Below are positions 1 to 5,993 of a stretch of 7,299 nt of DNA, piece after piece. The DNA is from an uncultured Ruminococcus sp. GTDB taxonomy: Bacteria; Bacillota; Clostridia; Oscillospirales; CAG-272. The notes below the pieces were generated by a model, which saw nothing but the letters and a program-made list of their open reading frames with translations, had not been told where the DNA came from and did not search any database. Numbering within the stretch: position 1 is the stretch's first letter; each line of letters begins with the position of its first letter. Where the stretch lies: assembly GCA_902783755.1 (NCBI GenBank), contig CACZSC010000057.1, positions 1 through 7,299 of the forward strand. Reading direction: 5' to 3'. The position numbers were made by a program, and so were the translations under genes.

Positions 1-1280
1 AAATCGATGAACGTGCTTCTGTATTCTTCGGTAATAAATGCGTTTGCATAGTCTGTAAGCACTTTTGAAAACTCAAATGTGTCATCTCTTTTTATGCCTG
101 ATATCTCCCCGTCACCGCGATAGCATACGGCAGTGCCGGTAGCGAGATTTGCGTAAAATACGCTGCGGTAGTCGGACGAAAGGGCGGTTATCATGTTGTC
201 CTGCTGTGCACGCAGTTTTTCCTGCTCGATGAGTTCGTCCTGAAGGGCGATACGCTCTTCGAGCTCCTGCTGCATCATCTCGGCTGTCTCTCGTTCAACC
301 GCCAGCTTTGCGGCTTTTCTCGACTGAATGAGTATCATCGCAAACGCGCCGATAAGAACAAGTGCCGTAAGGGCCGACAGGATAAGGCTTCTCGTAACTA
401 TCCCTTCCGAGATCGAATCTATCTGTTCGCTAATGACACTCTCCCTTATAAGATATGTGAGCATCCAGTCCGTGCGGCGCACCGGCACGTAATGCATCGT
501 TTCCTTTATGCCGTTGTAGGTAAACGAAATGACACCGCTCCTTCCTTCTGAAAAGTCGCTGCGCGTCTTTTCGATATCATATCCTTCTTCAAAAGTTGCG
601 GTCTCGAGTGCGGAAAGAAGATTTGCGTCGCTCGAGAGTCCTCCTAGTGTCATGTTCGTAAGGGATTTTCCGTCTGTAGCATATATGTTGCAGAATGTGG
701 TATTGTTCGTTCCGGACTGGAATGAGAGGTTCTCGAGCATATAGTCCATGTCGATCTCCATGAAGCATACGACAAGGCTGTGGCCCTCGAACGGCAGATT
801 GTCCGTCGGAACGGCGATAATGACTTTTTTATTGTTGCCTTCGGAATTCTTCATAGATATCTCGGGCTCGCTGAGGCTGTTCGGATCGAATGCATACTGA
901 TCGATATCCGTCCGTGTTCCCCGGGATGTATATATGAGACCGGTCTCATCGACAAATGCGAACTTGTCCAGAGCGTAGAGCTGCTTCATACGATACTGGT
1001 ACGCCTGAAGCTTATCAACGGAAGACAGATCATCTTTTTCCATAAGGCGAAGTGCAACATCCAGATCGTTGATATAGTCCGAAAGCGTGGAAGCAAGTAC
1101 CTGTTCACGCCTGGCCGCGAGCTCATCCAGATACAGAAGGCTGACATTTCTTACGGCCTTCTCCGTATCCCGGCTCGCATGATGTCCGTTCCAGTAAGTA
1201 CCCGCTATCAATATGATCCCGACAATGATGCTGCATACTATCGCAAGCATCATCGTATTGTTTTTTCCCTCTTTTCCCAT
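1..1280 (-). CDS. Membrane sensor protein with Cache-like extracellular domain (C-terminus cut by window edge)
   Basis: The reading frame is open from the ATG at 1280 to the left edge, giving 426 codons with no stop; the rest lies outside the window. Residues 9-29 form a membrane helix. Residues about 35-295 are extracellular, of a size and order fitting a double Cache domain, with the typical strand FVDETGLIYTS near 109-119 and a closing strand around DWMLTYLI near 271-278. A second helix spans about 298-318. A charged coiled coil follows (about 321-360), then a PAS-like segment from about 363 (NMITALSSDYRSVFYANL) that continues off the window. Such layouts usually end in a histidine kinase or GGDEF output, but neither is visible, so the output is unknown. 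The start is preceded by AGAGGTG (1297-1291), 10 bases away, a slightly long spacing. The ligand cannot be told from sequence. Confident as a sensor gene, unsure of type. Confidence 0.85.
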   Translation of the reverse strand, partial: MGKEGKNNTMMLAIVCSIIVGIILIAGTYWNGHHASRDTEKAVRNVSLLYLDELAARREQVLASTLSDYINDLDVALRLMEKDDLSSVDKLQAYQYRMKQLYALDKFAFVDETGLIYTSRGTRTDIDQYAFDPNSLSEPEISMKNSEGNNKKVIIAVPTDNLPFEGHSLVVCFMEIDMDYMLENLSFQSGTNNTTFCNIYATDGKSLTNMTLGGLSSDANLLSALETATFEEGYDIEKTRSDFSEGRSGVISFTYNGIKETMHYVPVRRTDWMLTYLIRESVISEQIDSISEGIVTRSLILSALTALVLIGAFAMILIQSRKAAKLAVERETAEMMQQELEERIALQDELIEQEKLRAQQDNMITALSSDYRSVFYANLATGTAVCYRGDGEISGIKRDDTFEFSKVLTDYANAFITEEYRSTFID

Positions 1281-1403
1281 TACAGCATTACACCTCTTCT
1301 GCCGAAGTTTTATTTGATTTGATCAACTGTTACAGTTTTCACGCAACAGCTGTCTTTATTTTACACTACTAACAGATGATATGCACTTATTTTACGCCGT
1401 TTG
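1281..1403 (-). promoter_or_regulatory. Intergenic region with two dyads and a candidate promoter upstream of the sensor gene
   Basis: This 123-base AT-rich gap separates the Nudix stop codon from the sensor start. It holds a perfect dyad, AACTGT-T-ACAGTT (1325-1337), and a second palindrome, ACAGCTGT (1346-1353), which share the half-site ACAG/CTGT. On the minus strand a TAAAAT box (1363-1358) matches a sigma-A -10 at five of six bases, but no good -35 lies at the right distance. The first dyad has a one-base centre and cannot form a hairpin alone. A weak seven-pair stem across both dyads (AGCTGTT with AACAGTT, one G-U pair) is not followed by a T run, so I do not call a terminator. Read-through from the upstream operon is possible. 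Operator function is inference only. Confidence 0.3.
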
Positions 1404-1799
1404 TTATGTAAACCATGTGTCGACTATTTTCTCTATCAACACACGGTCTGCCGGAAGCCAGTTGACGGTGTCGAGTTCATCTTTTGACAGCCATTTTGCA
1501 GCCTCTGCTTCCTTTAACTGAAGTTCGCCCGCTGCGATCTCTGCCCGGAAGCAGTCCATGGACAGATGAAACGTCGGGTAATCATATTCTATTGTTGATA
1601 TGAGGTCTCCGACCCTGATCGTAGCTGTAAGCTCTTCTTTTATCTCACGTACGAGAGCCTGCTGCGGAGTCTCTCCCTCCTCTATCTTCCCTCCGGGAAA
1701 CTCCCACCGGCCTTTGAATTCACCGTAACCTCTGGCGGTCGCGAATATTTTTCCGCCTTCCCGTATGACCGCTGCGACAACTCTTACTGTCTTAGACAC
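1404..1799 (-). CDS. MutT/NudG-type Nudix hydrolase, (deoxy)nucleoside triphosphate pyrophosphohydrolase
   Basis: A 131-residue single-domain Nudix protein, the normal length for MutT-like enzymes. These cytoplasmic enzymes hydrolyse nucleoside triphosphates to the monophosphate and pyrophosphate, often removing oxidised or unusual nucleotides. The Nudix box is at residues 37-59: G37, then E43, then R51-E52 and E55-E56, which coordinate the metal. The usual Gly near the end of the box is Thr58, which leaves the metal ligands intact. The segment WEFPGGKIEEGETP strongly resembles MutT and NudG, and HLSMDCF (78-84) sits where NudG-like proteins have their strand after the box. The start is GTG at 1799, with GGAG eight bases upstream (1811-1808); no other in-frame start lies close by. 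It follows the aldo/keto reductase by about 27 bases and is probably the last gene of that operon. The exact substrate (8-oxo-dGTP, CTP or a damaged dCTP) cannot be decided. Confidence 0.92.
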   Translation of the reverse strand: MSKTVRVVAAVIREGGKIFATARGYGEFKGRWEFPGGKIEEGETPQQALVREIKEELTATIRVGDLISTIEYDYPTFHLSMDCFRAEIAAGELQLKEAEAAKWLSKDELDTVNWLPADRVLIEKIVDTWFT

Positions 1800-1826
1800 C
1801 GTGTTTTCTCCGTTCTGATGATGTTA

Positions 1827-2969
1827 TCACTGCCCAAACAGTGCTTGTGCCATTTTCATCCTTTCAGCCACTTCTACGTCAAACGGACATCTGCTCTCAC
1901 AGCTTCTGCATCCGATACATGCAGATGCCGTAGTGCCGAGTGCTTCGTAGTGGGCTTTTACGCTTTCCGGTACTTTTTCCTGGGATACGGCAAGATCGTA
2001 GAACTTATTGACCATTGCGATATCTATATTGACCGGGCAGGGTTTGCAGTGCCCGCAGTACGTACACTGGCCCATATATGAATGCTTTGGGGCGGACGCG
2101 ATTACCGAGGCATAATCAAGTTCCTCCGGCGCAGCCGTTTCATAAGATACTGCCTCATCGATCTGCTCTTTTGTATCATAGCCGCAAAGTATCGATGATA
2201 CCCCGGGCCTTGTCAGTGCATAGTGAATGCACTGCTTCGGGGTAAATGCAACTCCGAACGGTGAACGTTTTTCATCAAACAGTGCCCCGCCGAAATAACC
2301 CTTCATGACGGTGATGCCGATTTCCTTTTCTTCACACAGGCGGTATATCTCTGCCCTCTCCGGATCGATCCCGGAATAATCCCCGTCATATTCCCCGAAC
2401 ATGGAATCAAGGTCTTCCGTTGCCGGCCGCATATCAAATGCGGGATTGACCGAATACAGGAGCATTTCTATGAATCCTGTTTCAACGGCCTGTTTTGCGA
2501 TCCTCGGATTGTGGGTTGACAGGCCTATATGCTTTATCACCCCTTCGTCGTGAAGTTTATGGACATACTTTATGAAGTCGGTGTTCATGCACAGATCCCA
2601 GTCTTCCCGGGCATCTATGTAATGTATCATCCCAAGGTCGATGTAATCCGTCTTCATGCGCACCAGTATGTCTTCAAATGCCGCGGGCACATGCTTCATA
2701 TCCCTTGTGCGTACGTACTGCCCGTTCTGATATGTCGACCCTATATGGCCCTGTACGATCCAGTTCTTCCGGTTACCGCTCATAGCCTCCCCGATGATGT
2801 CCCTTGATTTCGGATCCGGCATCCAGCAGTCGATGATATTGATCCCTTTCGACGCAGCATGTCTGATAAGTTCCACGGACTCGTCAAATTCATGGCGTTC
2901 GAGCCACTCTCCGCCAAATCCGATCTCGCTGACCTTAAGCCCGGTCTTTCCAAGTGTCCTGTATCTCAT
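1827..2969 (-). CDS. Aldo/keto reductase-family protein with C-terminal two-cluster ferredoxin domain
   Basis: A TIM-barrel aldo/keto reductase domain (about residues 1-275) followed by a bacterial ferredoxin-like tail. Numbering is from the ATG at 2969 (380 residues). The N-terminus, MRYRTLGKTGLKVSEIGFGG, is the classic family opening. The tail has two [4Fe-4S] motifs: C302, C305, C308, C311-Pro and C351, C354, C357, C361-Pro. Of the usual tetrad, Asp47 and His116 (GMIHYID) are present, but the Tyr position, five after Asp47, is Asp52, and the Lys region reads IVQGHIG with His75 aligned by eye to Lys. Classic NAD(P)H carbonyl reduction is therefore doubtful; iron-sulfur redox chemistry on an unknown substrate is possible. 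An in-frame ATG at 2981 adds four residues; I prefer 2969 because GGGAGG lies four bases upstream and the protein then begins like its relatives. It follows the zinc-ribbon gene closely and precedes the Nudix gene. Confidence 0.9.
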   Translation of the reverse strand: MRYRTLGKTGLKVSEIGFGGEWLERHEFDESVELIRHAASKGINIIDCWMPDPKSRDIIGEAMSGNRKNWIVQGHIGSTYQNGQYVRTRDMKHVPAAFEDILVRMKTDYIDLGMIHYIDAREDWDLCMNTDFIKYVHKLHDEGVIKHIGLSTHNPRIAKQAVETGFIEMLLYSVNPAFDMRPATEDLDSMFGEYDGDYSGIDPERAEIYRLCEEKEIGITVMKGYFGGALFDEKRSPFGVAFTPKQCIHYALTRPGVSSILCGYDTKEQIDEAVSYETAAPEELDYASVIASAPKHSYMGQCTYCGHCKPCPVNIDIAMVNKFYDLAVSQEKVPESVKAHYEALGTTASACIGCRSCESRCPFDVEVAERMKMAQALFGQ

Positions 2970-2973
2970 TTCG

Positions 2974-2979
2974 CCTCCC
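2974..2979 (-). promoter_or_regulatory. Ribosome binding site GGGAGG deciding the reductase start
   Basis: GGGAGG on the minus strand lies four bases before the ATG at 2969 and overlaps the last base of the alternative ATG at 2981. Its strength favours 2969 despite the short spacing. The alternative start has only a weaker AGG nine bases upstream, inside the end of the zinc-ribbon gene. Confidence 0.5.
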
Positions 2980-2984
2980 ATATA

Positions 2985-3353
2985 TCACAACCTGTTTCCG
3001 CACTTCGGGCAGAACTCGAAGTCCTCATCCGTTGTATATCCGCAGTTTTTGCACCTCTTTACGCTGTATCCCCTCTCCACGACCCTCGTCAGGTCCTCCT
3101 GACGTATCTGCACATCATCACCCCGTGCGATACTCCGGCCCACCTCGGGATCTAGTTCATAGACAGCATTGCAGCACGTAGTCTCAACGAAGTATCTTTT
3201 TCCCCATTTAATAAGCGGAATGAAGAACAGCGAAAGCACGGTATATGTCATAAATACCCGGTAACTGCCGTAGGAGTCGCATATGGGACATGTCATGACC
3301 TGGTTATGGTCAAAGTCTTTGCGTCCGTTTGTGATCCCCATGATAAAAAGCAT
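2985..3353 (-). CDS. Small zinc-ribbon protein (zinc_ribbon_15-like)
   Basis: A 122-residue protein with two metal-binding cysteine groups. The N-terminal part has C22-x2-C25 and a C60-C61 pair flanking a hydrophobic stretch (about 33-48, VFMTYTVLSLFFIPLI), which could be a membrane segment or buried strands. The C-terminus is a clear zinc ribbon, C101-x2-C104 and C115-x2-C118 (CKNCGY...FCPKCGNRL). The opening MLFIMGITNGRKDFD and the later CCNAVYELDPEVGRSIARG match, from memory, the zinc_ribbon_15 family found in Firmicutes; its function is unknown to me. The start at 3353 has GAGG seven bases upstream (3364-3361), and ATG at 3341 is a less likely alternative. It is the first gene of a probable operon: its stop lies 15 bases before the preferred reductase start, or 3 bases before the alternative. 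A role in metal handling or as an adaptor is speculation. Confidence 0.85.
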   Translation of the reverse strand: MLFIMGITNGRKDFDHNQVMTCPICDSYGSYRVFMTYTVLSLFFIPLIKWGKRYFVETTCCNAVYELDPEVGRSIARGDDVQIRQEDLTRVVERGYSVKRCKNCGYTTDEDFEFCPKCGNRL

Positions 3354-3372
3354 GTTTATACCTCGTTGATTT

Positions 3373-3391
3373 AGTATAACCTAAATATACT
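3373..3391. repeat. Inverted repeat formed by back-to-back TATACT boxes
   Basis: AGTATA (3373-3378) and TATACT (3386-3391) form a perfect six-base inverted repeat with a seven-base centre. On each strand the arm reads as a five-of-six -10 box pointing outward, one toward the zinc-ribbon gene and one toward the kinase. For the plus-strand box the only -35-like sequence is TTGATT (3366-3371), with a 14-base spacer, which is too short. The repeat may be a shared promoter core or a regulator site. Confidence 0.35.
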
Positions 3392-3401
3392 GCATTGGCC
3401 A
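3373..3401 (-). promoter_or_regulatory. Candidate sigma-A promoter for the zinc-ribbon/reductase/Nudix operon
   Basis: On the minus strand, TGGCCA (3401-3396) matches the -35 consensus at four of six bases, then a 17-base spacer leads to TATACT (3378-3373), a five-of-six -10. Transcription would start around 3366, close to the GAGG ribosome site at 3364-3361, so the leader would be very short. Spacing is ideal but the -35 is weak. Confidence 0.4.
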
Positions 3402-3428
3402 TATTTACGGTAAGTTCTTTCTTTTCCT

Positions 3429-5993
3429 ATGCCCAGGATATATAATAGGAACATGAGAAGGATCTTTATCATCATTGTCAATGTGATAATCATAGCCGCC
3501 ATAATGACCTTCGTCGTTCTCTACTCCGGAGCCAAAAGCCGGGATTCCTACCGCAGACAGATAGAGAATTTCGAGAACACGACCGTGACCATGGAGCAGG
3601 TGACGGAGAACTACCTTGAAGGCGAGCAGCAGATCTGCGATGTATGGGCGCGCTATATCAATAACTCCGCCATGACCATGGAAGCGGCGGTAGATTTTAT
3701 CCGCGCCTCTCACGTGCTTAAGAACACTTCGGCACATCTGATCTTCCCCGACACGCTCACGGGCCTTTCCACACGCCCGAAACAGGGCACAGACGATGAC
3801 TATGCCGTCTCCTATGAGCGGGTCGACCTCCTGGGCAACATGAAATGGGATGACGAGATCGGGGATTCGATCAACATCACCCGTGCTTATACAAATCCGA
3901 TGAACGGCGAGCAGTCACTTGCTTTCTGCAACACGGTAACGCTCACCGATCCGGAAAGTGATACCCCGAAAACCGCTTTCCTGCTGCGTGTCATTCCGAT
4001 CTCTGAGCTTGAAAAGAAATGGGTTTTTCCGCAGACGGAGCTTGTGAACGCCGAGCTGTCCATGATCGATGCCGACGGCGATTATATCATCAAGGGATAC
4101 AGCTTCAAAAACTCCAGTTTCTTCGAGTTCTACAAATCATATAATCCGACGGATCCCGAATCAGCCAACGAGCTGTTCGAAAGGATCACTTCATCGACGG
4201 GCTCCGTTACGATGCAAAACTCGCACGGGCAGGAGTGCATACTTGCCTTTACCCCCGTGGATGCCACATCCGGCTGGACGATGCTCGGTTTCGTACCGGC
4301 GGAGGACCTTCATGTGGATAAGGAAAACTGGCTGCTTTTCGGCGTCGTTTCCGCAGGTCTTTTGATACTGTTCCTGTGCGACATGTTCCATGTGCTCTTC
4401 CTGAACAGGCGCCTTCAGGCCACGGTCAGGGAAGCCGAAGCCGCTAACAAGGCAAAGACCGATTTTCTCTCAACCATGTCACACGACATCCGGACCCCCA
4501 TGAACGCGATCATAGGCCTTACGACGATCGCCGAGAAAAATCTCGGGGACGTGCAGTCGACCGAGGAAAGCCTCCGGAAGATCAGCCTTGCCAGCAATCA
4601 TCTTTTGACACTAATCAACGACATCCTGGATATATCAAAGGTCGAGAGCGGAAAGCTCAAGCTCAGTCCCCTTACATTCTCCATCGTGGAAACGGTCGAG
4701 AACCTTGTGAACATCTCACAGCCGATGATCAACGAAAAAAATCTCGAGTTCAGCTTCCATATCAACCGGATGGAAAAAGAATACCTGTATACGGACCAGC
4801 TGCGTCTTAATCAGATCTATATCAATATACTCTCCAACGCGATCAAATATACGGAACCCGGCGGACGCGTCAGCGTGGACATGCGCGAGGAAACAAGCCC
4901 CACGCCCGGCTGTGTGCGCCTCGTCTATGTCGTAGAGGATACGGGCATCGGCATGAGCTCCGAGTTCATCGAGACCATGTACCAGCCTTTCTCGCGGCAG
5001 ATAGACAGCCGTGTGAACAGCATCCAGGGGACCGGTCTCGGCCTGGCGATCACAAAGCAGATGGTCGAGCTGATGGGCGGGACGATAGAATGCGAAAGCG
5101 TCCAGGGCAAGGGAACTACTTTTACCGTCATACTCGATATCCCGGTAGCCGACAGGCAGCGTGAGGATATGAAGCTCGACCCCGTTAACGTTCTGATCGT
5201 TGATGATGACGAGGTAATGCTTGCGACGGCTGTTGACACCCTTGAGTCTCTCGGTGCCACAACGGAGCAGGCTCACAGCGGTCCGGAAGCGCTCGGCATG
5301 ATCGAGCACAGGCATCTTTCTGGGAAGGATTACGATGTCGTCATCGTCGACTGGAAAATGCCCGAACTTGACGGCATACAGACCATCAACCGGATCCGTT
5401 CGGATATAAACACCGATATCCCGATCCTGCTCATTTCCGCGTATGACTGGTCGGATATTGAAGATAAGGCAAAAGAGGCAGGTGCGATCGGCTTCGTCAG
5501 CAAACCGCTCTTCCGCTCCACTCTCTATGACAAGATCAACGATCTTATCGGGAAGGAGTCGAGATCCACAGAGCCCGCGGAAGATTATTCCGACCTGAAG
5601 GGACTTAACATACTCGTAGCCGAGGATAATGACATAAACTGGGAGATCATCTCCGCCATGCTCACAATGTTCGGGATCACCGCCGACCGCGCTGAAAACG
5701 GTCGTGTATGCGTGGATAAGATAAGCTCGGCCGAAAAGGACCATTACGCTCTCGTCTTCATGGACGTACAGATGCCGGAGATGAACGGTCTCGACGCAAC
5801 AAGGGCGATCCGCAAATTGGAGGATCCCTCTGCTGCCTCCACTCCGATAGTTGCCATGACGGCGGACGCTTTTTCGGAAAACGTTACGGAATGCCTGAAC
5901 GCAGGAATGAACGGGCATATCGCAAAGCCCATAGATATCAAACTTGTCATCAAAGAGATCCGAAGGATCCGGGAAGAAAGGAACTTATCATGA
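3429..5993 (+). CDS. Hybrid sensor histidine kinase with two receiver domains
   Basis: An 854-residue membrane-bound hybrid kinase. A first helix (about 12-34) and a second (about 301-325) enclose an extracellular Cache-like sensor with the typical strand LSMIDADGDYII (210-221). No HAMP domain is evident. The HisKA H-box SHDIRTPMN places the phospho-acceptor at His352. The ATPase domain has an N-box with Asn470, a G1 box DTGIG (504-508) and a G2 box GTGLGL (534-539). Receiver 1 (about 587-705) has Asp592-Asp593, phospho-acceptor Asp641, Ser670 and Lys692; receiver 2 (about 727-845) has Glu732-Asp733, Asp779, Thr811 and Lys833. All key residues are present, so it should be active. There is no HPt or DNA-binding domain, so a separate partner must finish the relay. 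The start is uncertain: ATG 3429 lacks a ribosome site, while ATG 3453 (MRRIFIII) has AGGA only two bases away. The stop overlaps the next gene by four bases. Confidence 0.93.
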   Translation: MPRIYNRNMRRIFIIIVNVIIIAAIMTFVVLYSGAKSRDSYRRQIENFENTTVTMEQVTENYLEGEQQICDVWARYINNSAMTMEAAVDFIRASHVLKNTSAHLIFPDTLTGLSTRPKQGTDDDYAVSYERVDLLGNMKWDDEIGDSINITRAYTNPMNGEQSLAFCNTVTLTDPESDTPKTAFLLRVIPISELEKKWVFPQTELVNAELSMIDADGDYIIKGYSFKNSSFFEFYKSYNPTDPESANELFERITSSTGSVTMQNSHGQECILAFTPVDATSGWTMLGFVPAEDLHVDKENWLLFGVVSAGLLILFLCDMFHVLFLNRRLQATVREAEAANKAKTDFLSTMSHDIRTPMNAIIGLTTIAEKNLGDVQSTEESLRKISLASNHLLTLINDILDISKVESGKLKLSPLTFSIVETVENLVNISQPMINEKNLEFSFHINRMEKEYLYTDQLRLNQIYINILSNAIKYTEPGGRVSVDMREETSPTPGCVRLVYVVEDTGIGMSSEFIETMYQPFSRQIDSRVNSIQGTGLGLAITKQMVELMGGTIECESVQGKGTTFTVILDIPVADRQREDMKLDPVNVLIVDDDEVMLATAVDTLESLGATTEQAHSGPEALGMIEHRHLSGKDYDVVIVDWKMPELDGIQTINRIRSDINTDIPILLISAYDWSDIEDKAKEAGAIGFVSKPLFRSTLYDKINDLIGKESRSTEPAEDYSDLKGLNILVAEDNDINWEIISAMLTMFGITADRAENGRVCVDKISSAEKDHYALVFMDVQMPEMNGLDATRAIRKLEDPSAASTPIVAMTADAFSENVTECLNAGMNGHIAKPIDIKLVIKEIRRIREERNLS
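5977..5982 (+). promoter_or_regulatory. Ribosome binding site of the solute-binding protein, inside the kinase gene
   Basis: AAAGGA lies seven bases before the ATG at 5990, within the last codons of the kinase. It fixes the start at 5990 rather than 5891 and supports re-initiation after the kinase stop in the ATGA overlap. Confidence 0.65.

Noticed and set aside
780..1322. A 180-codon plus-strand open frame opposite the sensor gene
   Set aside because: Its protein has no recognisable motif, and the minus strand here encodes a coherent sensor with helices and Cache-type strands.
1325..1353. A possible transcription terminator after the Nudix gene
   Set aside because: The stem is weak, with a long loop and a G-U pair, and no T run follows on the minus strand.
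2529..3181. Several overlapping plus-strand open frames opposite the reductase and zinc-ribbon genes
   Set aside because: They are short, mutually overlapping, motif-free and antisense to clearly coding sequence.
3405..3737. A minus-strand open frame across the start of the kinase gene
   Set aside because: It overlaps the kinase's first helix and the divergent promoter region and has no recognisable domain.
4716..5918. A 400-codon open frame on the minus strand inside the hybrid kinase gene
   Set aside because: It lies entirely antisense to well-supported kinase, ATPase and receiver domains, shows no recognisable domain, and is best explained as a codon-bias shadow.
5891..5989. An N-terminal extension of the solute-binding protein from the ATG at 5891
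   Set aside because: The added 33 residues are highly charged, overlap the end of the kinase in another frame, and would bury the lipoprotein signal. The start at 5990 has a good ribosome site.
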